Assembly: GCA_905203795.1 (NCBI GenBank) | Contig: CAJKXG010000030.1 | Coordinates: forward strand, 1-9,698 | Source of the DNA: an uncultured Oscillospiraceae bacterium | GTDB taxonomy: Bacteria; Bacillota; Clostridia; Oscillospirales; Acutalibacteraceae | DNA length: 9,698 nucleotides | Direction: 5' to 3' | In this document: piece by piece, positions 4,707-9,698 of the stretch | How the letters are laid out: each line of letters opens with the position of its first letter | Position numbering within the stretch: the first letter of the stretch is position 1 | Translations under genes and position numbers: made by a program | The notes under the pieces: generated by a model | Databases searched by the model: none | Told to the model about the DNA's origin: nothing | The model's input: the letters and a program-made list of their open reading frames with translations, nothing else

Positions 4707-6548
4707 TTAGGATTGCAGTACCTTCATGCGGTAAAATTCGCCTTTTTTCTCCATGAGTTCCTCATACGTGCCGTATTCTACACAACGACCGCCGTCCAGC
4801 ACGGCGATTTTGTCCGCATCGCGGATGGTGGACAGGCGATGCGCCACGATAAAGGTGGTACGGTCGCGCGTCAGGTTGTTGATGGCGTGCTGGATCTCCT
4901 TTTCGGAAATGCTGTCCAGCGCAGAGGTGGCCTCGTCAAAGATAATGACGCGCGGGTTGCGGATGATAGCGCGCGCAATGGAGATGCGCTGCCGCTGACC
5001 GCCGGACAGCTTGTCGCCGCGTTCGCCGACCTCGGTGTCCAGTCCGTCGGGCAGCGACTTGATCAGCGCCTCCAGATTCGCCGCGCGGATCGCGTCCCAA
5101 AGCTGTTCCTCTGTCACGCCGGGCATACCGTAGGTGATGTTATTGCGGATCGTACCGTTGAACAGGATGCTGGTCTGCGGCACGACGGCGAGGAATTTGC
5201 GGTAACTGTGCAGGTCGATGGTGGTGATATCCCGCCCGTCCACCAGCACCTGACCGGCGGTGGCGGTGTTGAAGCCGATGATCATATTCAGCACCGTAGA
5301 TTTGCCCGCACCGGATTCGCCCACCAGCGCGATCGTCTCGCCCTGCTCGACCTTCAGATTCAAGTGGTTGAGCACCTTGGTTTTTTCATCGTAATCGAAC
5401 GACACATCGCGGAACTCATAGCACCCGTCGAGATGACGGATCTTCTTCTTACCCGCGTTGTTTTCGATATCGTGCGCACTGAGGATCTCGCCCACCGAAC
5501 GAATGGATTCCGTGCCGCGCGTCAGCGTGGGCAGCAGGCTCATCAGCGACGAGATCTGCCCGACCACCGTGCTGAAATACGACTGATACATCACGATATC
5601 GCCGACTTGGATATCGCCGTTGAACGCCATGTAGGAGGTGACGCCGAGGCACAATAGCTGGAACATCTGGAACGACACCCAGCCCGCCGCGCTGAACATA
5701 TTCTGCACGACATCCAGCCGATAGCCTTTTTCCGCCACCGTGTTCAGTTGGGTGGTCATGCGGCGCACCTCGCGGTTTTCCAGCGCGTGAGCGCGGGTGA
5801 CGGGGATCAGCTCTACCATGTCCATGACGTCGGCGGAGGTGCGCTCGATCTCCTGACGGAACTCGCGGTTGCGGTTGCGGATATTCTTGCGGAACGCGAA
5901 CACCGTGAGCGCCGCCACCGGCGCGCAGGCGATAAAGAACAGAAACACCATGCGGCTGTTGGCGAACACCGTGATCAGCGCGACGCTCATATTGAGCACG
6001 ATGCTGAGCAGCGAAATGAACACCTGCGACGCCAAACCCTCAATGGCTTCCACGTCACGCATGATTTTCGACTGAATGCGTCCTGACTGCATTTCCTTGT
6101 GAAACGTGATGGACAATTGCTGTAGTTTGCGCACCATCGCACCGCGCAGCCCCGCCTCGACGCTGCGGGTGGAGAGACTGAAATAGCGGATGTGGATGTA
6201 ATGCGCGGGCACGTTGAGCGCCACCAGACAAACCTCCAGCAGCAGCCAGCCGTACAGAAGCGGCAGTGTGCCCGCTTCGTGTGCGGTGGCGATGTTGATG
6301 ATATGCTGTGTGACGATCGGCAGCACCCACACCGGACTGGTTTTCAAAATGAAAAACAAGCCGGATACCAGCAGCTTGGCGTAATGCCCGCGATACAGCC
6401 GCAGCAGCAGCCGGATGGGACGTGTGTCTCCGCTGGTGTAATCATCAATAAAATTTTGCTCCTGCCGCACGATGTCGGCGTTGTCAAAATGTGATTTTTC
6501 CTCCGCAGCTTGTGTGGCGGCGGTTTCTTTTGTCGTTTCCGTAGCCAT
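4707..6548 (-). CDS. ABC exporter half-transporter (fused permease and ATPase)
   Basis: This 613-residue protein has the layout of a type IV (MsbA/LmrA-like) ABC exporter. A polar ~50-residue cytoplasmic N-terminal extension precedes six membrane segments (roughly 59-80, 96-118, 172-192, 199-220, 286-308, 318-342). The nucleotide-binding domain begins near 376: Walker A GESGAGKS at 410-417, Q-loop Q458, signature LSGGQ 514-518, Walker B VIIFDE 534-539 with the catalytic glutamate E539, D-loop SALD 542-545, H-loop H570. All catalytic residues are canonical, so it could work as a homodimer; no partner half-transporter gene is adjacent. It exports an unknown substrate (lipid, peptide or drug are common in the family). 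The ATG at 6548 has AAAGGGG eight bases upstream and its own extended -10 promoter. Confidence 0.95.
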   Translation of the reverse strand: MATETTKETAATQAAEEKSHFDNADIVRQEQNFIDDYTSGDTRPIRLLLRLYRGHYAKLLVSGLFFILKTSPVWVLPIVTQHIINIATAHEAGTLPLLYGWLLLEVCLVALNVPAHYIHIRYFSLSTRSVEAGLRGAMVRKLQQLSITFHKEMQSGRIQSKIMRDVEAIEGLASQVFISLLSIVLNMSVALITVFANSRMVFLFFIACAPVAALTVFAFRKNIRNRNREFRQEIERTSADVMDMVELIPVTRAHALENREVRRMTTQLNTVAEKGYRLDVVQNMFSAAGWVSFQMFQLLCLGVTSYMAFNGDIQVGDIVMYQSYFSTVVGQISSLMSLLPTLTRGTESIRSVGEILSAHDIENNAGKKKIRHLDGCYEFRDVSFDYDEKTKVLNHLNLKVEQGETIALVGESGAGKSTVLNMIIGFNTATAGQVLVDGRDITTIDLHSYRKFLAVVPQTSILFNGTIRNNITYGMPGVTEEQLWDAIRAANLEALIKSLPDGLDTEVGERGDKLSGGQRQRISIARAIIRNPRVIIFDEATSALDSISEKEIQHAINNLTRDRTTFIVAHRLSTIRDADKIAVLDGGRCVEYGTYEELMEKKGEFYRMKVLQS

Positions 6549-6603
6549 AAAGCAGACCCCTTTCGCACCCCAGAACTACCCATTTGCCTGATAAATCACG
6601 CAA

Positions 6604-6631
6604 ATTATACCATGCCGCGCACAAAAGTCAA
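6604..6631 (-). promoter_or_regulatory. Extended -10 promoter of the ABC exporter-ychF unit
   Basis: On the minus strand TTGACT (plus 6626-6631) lies 16 bp from a perfect TATAAT (plus 6604-6609) preceded by TGG, an extended -10. It sits in the 167-base gap after secA, with a leader of about 50 bases to the ATG at 6548. No good terminator for secA precedes it, so read-through from secA may add to expression. Confidence 0.8.
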
Positions 6632-6715
6632 GACATTATTTCAAAGAAACGGACAGGATCGTTGGGCGTTTTCCGCCCGCGCAGAAGACGCCGAACCTGC
6701 GGCGGCATGACAAAG

Positions 6716-9460
6716 TTACTCCTCTTCTTTTGCGCCGCAGCATTTCTTGTATTTCTTGCCGCTGCCGCAAGGACAGGGATCGTTGCGCCCCACCTTTTGT
6801 GCCGCCGTTTTGCGCACCGGCTGCTTGGTGGTCGTACCGTCGCCCGCCGACGCCACCGTCGGCTTGGCGACCTGCTCACGCTTCGGCTCTTCCTCCGTGC
6901 GAATCTGCGCCGTGAGGATCAACCGTGCCGTATCCTCGCGGATCGACGCGATCATCTGATCAAACATCTCAAAGCCCTCGATACGGTACAGCACCACGGG
7001 GTCCTTTTGCCCGTAGGCGCGCAGATGGATGCCGCGGCGCAGTTCGTCCATGTTGTCGATGTGATCCATCCAGTAACGATCCACCGTCTTGAGCAGCACG
7101 ACGCGCTCCAGCTCGCGCATCAGGCGGTCGCCGTACTGCGCTTCCTTTTTCTCATAAATATCCATCGCGCGGTCGGTCAGTGTCTGCTCCACCTCGGCGG
7201 CTTCCAGATCCTCCAACTCCTGATCGGTGTAGCGGAAATCGTCCGCCGTCGTCAGCCAGCCGTTGTAATACTCGCGCAGACCGTCCACGTTCCAGCCGGT
7301 GTGGTCGTCGCCGCTGAGATAGCGATGGCAGTTGTCGGCGATCGCTTCCTTGACCATGCCGATGATGTTGTCACGCACGCTTTCGCCGTCCAGCACTTTG
7401 TCCCGCTGCGAATAGATAATCTCGCGCTGGCGGTTCATCACGTCGTCGTATTGCAGCACGTCGCGGCGGATGCCGAAGTTGCGTTCCTCCACCTTGCGCT
7501 GCGCACCCTCGATGGTGCGGGACAGCATGCCGTTTTCGATCGGCGTGTCCTCATCCACCTTGAGAAGCTCCATCATGGAATTGATGCGGTCGCCGCCGAA
7601 CAGCCGCATGAGATCGTCCTCCAGCGACAGGAAAAAGCGGGATTTACCCGGGTCGCCCTGACGACCGGCGCGTCCGCGCAGCTGATTGTCGATACGGCGG
7701 GATTCGTGTCGCTCGGTGCCGAGGATGAACAGGCCGCCCGCCGCACGCACCGCCTCCGCTTCGGGACGGATTTCTTCCTTATATTTCGCGTTCAATTCCG
7801 AGAACAGCCGCCGCGCTTCGAGAATTTCCGCGTTGTCCGTCTCGCTGAACGCGGTGGATTCCGCGATCAGCTCCTCCGCCACGCCCATGCGCCGCATTTC
7901 GGCTTTGGCGAGATACTCGGGGTTGCCGCCTAGCATGATATCCGTACCGCGCCCCGCCATGTTGGTGGCGATGGTGACAGCGCCGATCTTGCCCGCCTGC
8001 GCCACGATCTCCGCTTCGCGCTCGTGCTGCTTGGCGTTCAGCACCTCATGCTTGATGCCGCGCTGCTTCAGCAGTTTGGACAGTATTTCCGATTTCTCGA
8101 TGGAGATGGTGCCGACCAGCACCGGCTGCTGCCGCTCGTGACACTCGACGATCTGGTCGATCACCGCGCGGAACTTGCCCGCTTCGGTCTTATACACGCT
8201 GTCCGGCAGATCCTCACGGATCATCGGGCGGTTGGTGGGGATCTCCACCACATCCAGCTTGTAGATCTGCTGGAATTCCGTCTCCTCCGTCATCGCCGTA
8301 CCGGTCATACCGGACAGCTTTTTGTACAGGCGGAAGAAATTTTGGAACGTGATGGTCGCGAGCGTCTTGCTCTCGTTCTCGATCTTCACGCCCTCCTTGG
8401 CCTCGATCGCCTGATGCAGCCCCTCGTTATAGCGGCGTCCGAACATCAGACGGCCGGTGAACTCGTCCACGATCAGCACTTCGCCGTCCTTGACGACATA
8501 ATCCACATCGCGCTGCATCACGCCGCGCGCCTTGATCGCCTGATTGATGTGGTGCAGCAGCGTGACATTGTCCGGATCCATCAGATTCTCCACGCCGAAA
8601 TACTGCTCCGCTTTTTTGACACCGCTCTGCGTCAAGGTGGCGGTGCGCGCCTTCTCATCGACGATGTAATCGCCGTCGATCACATCCTGATCTTCCTTGG
8701 CGTCCATTTCCTTGATGCGGTGCGCCTTCAGCGTTTTCGCAAACGCATCCGCACGGCTGTACCAATCGGTGGACTTGTCGCCCTGTCCCGAAATGATCAG
8801 CGGCGTGCGCGCCTCGTCGATGAGGATGGAGTCCACCTCGTCCACGATGGCAAAGGCGTGACCGCGCTGCACCTTATTTTGCTTGTAGATCACCATGTTG
8901 TCGCGCAGATAGTCAAAGCCCAGCTCGTTGTTTGTGCCGTAGGTGATGTCGGCGGCATAGGCGGCACGGCGATCGGCGTTGGACATATCGTGCGCGATCA
9001 GGCCCACCGTCAGCCCCAGATAGCGATACACTTTCCCCATCCATTCACTGTCGCGGCGTGCCAGATAGTCGTTGACCGTGACGATGTGTACGCCGTCGCC
9101 GGTCAGCGCGTTCAGATACGCGGGCAGCGTCGCCACCAGCGTTTTGCCTTCACCGGTGCGCATCTCGGCGATGCGCCCTTGGTGCAGAATGATGCCGCCG
9201 ATGATCTGCACGGGGAAATGCCGCATCCCCAACACGCGGTCGCTCGCTTCGCGGCAGACGGCGAACGCATCCGGCAGAATATCATCGGTGGTTTCACCGC
9301 TGTGCAGACGGTCGCGCAGCACTTCGGTCTGCTGCTTCAGCTCGCTTTCGCTCATCGCGCGGTATTTGTCCTCCAGCGCCAGCACCTGATCGCACAGCGG
9401 ACGCACGCGCTTGACCTCGCGCTTGCTGTAATCGCCGAATAACGCTTTGATCAAACCCAT
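6716..9460 (-). CDS. secA: Preprotein translocase ATPase SecA
   Basis: This 914-residue SecA is the motor that pushes unfolded secretory proteins through the SecYEG channel. The N-terminal motor domain holds Walker A (RTGEGKT 101-107) and the DEAD-like VDEVD (206-210). The preprotein cross-linking domain occupies about 215-375. The second motor domain has MAGRGTDI (501-508) and the arginine-finger motif [10 protein letters not shown] (596-605). Between them is an insert of about 65 residues (509-574), much longer than in B. subtilis SecA, at a position known to vary. The IRA1/two-helix finger region ([20 protein letters not shown]) is at about 791-810. After a flexible linker (855-888) comes a C-terminal SEC-C zinc motif with ligands C896, C898, C907, C908, as used for SecB/ribosome contact in other species. 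The ATG at 9460 has AGAAGGG upstream at a longish spacing and a strong promoter at 9504-9532. Confidence 0.98.
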   Translation of the reverse strand: MGLIKALFGDYSKREVKRVRPLCDQVLALEDKYRAMSESELKQQTEVLRDRLHSGETTDDILPDAFAVCREASDRVLGMRHFPVQIIGGIILHQGRIAEMRTGEGKTLVATLPAYLNALTGDGVHIVTVNDYLARRDSEWMGKVYRYLGLTVGLIAHDMSNADRRAAYAADITYGTNNELGFDYLRDNMVIYKQNKVQRGHAFAIVDEVDSILIDEARTPLIISGQGDKSTDWYSRADAFAKTLKAHRIKEMDAKEDQDVIDGDYIVDEKARTATLTQSGVKKAEQYFGVENLMDPDNVTLLHHINQAIKARGVMQRDVDYVVKDGEVLIVDEFTGRLMFGRRYNEGLHQAIEAKEGVKIENESKTLATITFQNFFRLYKKLSGMTGTAMTEETEFQQIYKLDVVEIPTNRPMIREDLPDSVYKTEAGKFRAVIDQIVECHERQQPVLVGTISIEKSEILSKLLKQRGIKHEVLNAKQHEREAEIVAQAGKIGAVTIATNMAGRGTDIMLGGNPEYLAKAEMRRMGVAEELIAESTAFSETDNAEILEARRLFSELNAKYKEEIRPEAEAVRAAGGLFILGTERHESRRIDNQLRGRAGRQGDPGKSRFFLSLEDDLMRLFGGDRINSMMELLKVDEDTPIENGMLSRTIEGAQRKVEERNFGIRRDVLQYDDVMNRQREIIYSQRDKVLDGESVRDNIIGMVKEAIADNCHRYLSGDDHTGWNVDGLREYYNGWLTTADDFRYTDQELEDLEAAEVEQTLTDRAMDIYEKKEAQYGDRLMRELERVVLLKTVDRYWMDHIDNMDELRRGIHLRAYGQKDPVVLYRIEGFEMFDQMIASIREDTARLILTAQIRTEEEPKREQVAKPTVASAGDGTTTKQPVRKTAAQKVGRNDPCPCGSGKKYKKCCGAKEEE

Positions 9461-9503
9461 TATATCGTCAAATCCCTTCTAAGTGGCAATATAGATAGGA
9501 TAT

Positions 9504-9532
9504 AGTATAGCATAATACAGCGGGATTGACAA
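9504..9532 (-). promoter_or_regulatory. Promoter of secA
   Basis: On the minus strand TTGTCA (plus 9527-9532) lies 17 bp from TATACT (plus 9504-9509). The expected start near 9497 gives a leader of about 37 bases. It is back to back with the plus-strand promoter at 9578-9606; the two -35 boxes are 45 bp apart. Confidence 0.8.
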
Positions 9533-9577
9533 GGGAAAACGGCGAAATCATTTTTATTTACAATTTCCGCAAGCGGC

Positions 9578-9606
9578 TTGCAAACACCGCCCGAATTCGC
9601 TATACT
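9578..9606 (+). promoter_or_regulatory. Promoter of the phosphohexomutase-like gene
   Basis: TTGCAA (9578-9583) lies 17 bp from TATACT (9601-9606) on the plus strand. A short dyad GCAAG-CGG-CTTGC (9569-9581) overlaps the -35 box and could be a small operator, though it is too short to weigh much. The start near 9613 gives a leader of about 27 bases carrying the AAGGAG ribosome site. Confidence 0.75.
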
Positions 9607-9639
9607 GATAGTGGAAATCTGACAAGGAGTAATGGATAT

Positions 9640-9698
9640 ATGGATTGGATGCATTTTAAAAGCGGTACGGATATCCGCGGCGTCGCCATGGACGGCGC
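9640..9698 (+). CDS. Phosphoglucomutase/phosphomannomutase-like protein (5' end only)
   Basis: Only 19 complete codons are present before the window ends, reading MDWMHFKSGTDIRGVAMDG. The start of alpha-D-phosphohexomutases (COG1109) is typically a short lead followed by an xSGT/GSDIRG-type motif, part of the phosphate-binding active-site region. The match to clostridial 'NGSDIRGVA' versions is good but rests on a few residues. Such enzymes interconvert hexose 1- and 6-phosphates for cell-envelope sugar and glycogen pathways. AAGGAG (9624-9629) lies ten bases upstream of the ATG at 9640. The ATG at 9632 is in another frame and only two bases from the ribosome site, so it was not chosen. A consensus-like promoter precedes the gene. 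Confidence 0.7.
   Translation, partial: MDWMHFKSGTDIRGVAMDG

Noticed and set aside
4713..5657. Plus-strand frame of 314 codons opposite the ABC exporter ATPase
   Set aside because: It is antisense to the highly conserved Walker/LSGGQ region; its composition is typical of a shadow frame.
6664..6678. GGGCG/CGCCC hairpin downstream of secA considered as its terminator
   Set aside because: It has only five base pairs and no T tract on the minus strand; the CGCCG/CGGCG hairpin nearby has the same weakness. I see no convincing secA terminator.
6584..7933. Long plus-strand open frame of 449 codons opposite the 3' half of secA
   Set aside because: It is antisense to a perfect SecA. Its protein is rich in H, R, V, A and L with no domain, as expected of a GC-codon-biased shadow frame, and it has no ribosome site.
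8024..9442. Plus-strand open frame of 472 codons opposite the 5' half of secA
   Set aside because: Same reason: it mirrors the secA codons, has no recognisable motif, and has no promoter or ribosome site.

Overview
The window looks like chromosomal DNA of an anaerobic Firmicute of the class Clostridia (Oscillospiraceae/Ruminococcaceae-like is my best guess). The reasons are strong Shine-Dalgarno sites, TTGACA/TATAAT-type promoters with 16-17 bp spacers, a SecA with a C-terminal SEC-C zinc motif, and several XRE-regulated small genes. This assignment is inference from sequence style; no rRNA or marker phylogeny is present.

Right two thirds (about 3586-9698) is a GC-rich housekeeping block. 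On the minus strand, read right to left, it holds secA (preprotein translocase ATPase), a full-length half-transporter of the ABC exporter type with its own extended -10 promoter, and ychF (OLA1/YchF-type Obg-related ATPase) 23 bp downstream of the ABC gene. Divergent from secA, the first 19 codons of a phosphoglucomutase/phosphomannomutase-like gene run off the right edge. The two divergent genes each have a clear promoter, with 45 bp between their -35 boxes. A two-tier hairpin at 3470-3510 closes the ychF transcript and probably also the converging small XRE gene.

Left third (1 to about 3130) is visibly more AT-rich and looks accessory. It holds, right to left: (i) a divergent regulatory module made of an 84-residue XRE repressor (plus strand) facing a two-gene operon for membrane proteins of unknown function (112 and 314 residues); (ii) an 89-residue protein whose C-terminal half resembles the glycyl-radical tail of anaerobic ribonucleotide reductase (NrdD), with its own consensus promoter, operator-like palindrome and terminator; (iii) a 337-residue XRE-type regulator with an unrecognised cysteine-rich C-terminal region. 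A terminator at the left edge belongs to a plus-strand gene outside the window.

The most interesting signals are the divergent promoter of module (i), where four copies of a TGTGYTAAAG-like half-site form two inverted pairs overlapping the -35 and -10 boxes, and the free-standing NrdD-tail-like protein, which invites comparison with the GrcA/YfiD 'spare part' of pyruvate formate-lyase. No mobile element, CRISPR array, tRNA or rRNA was seen.
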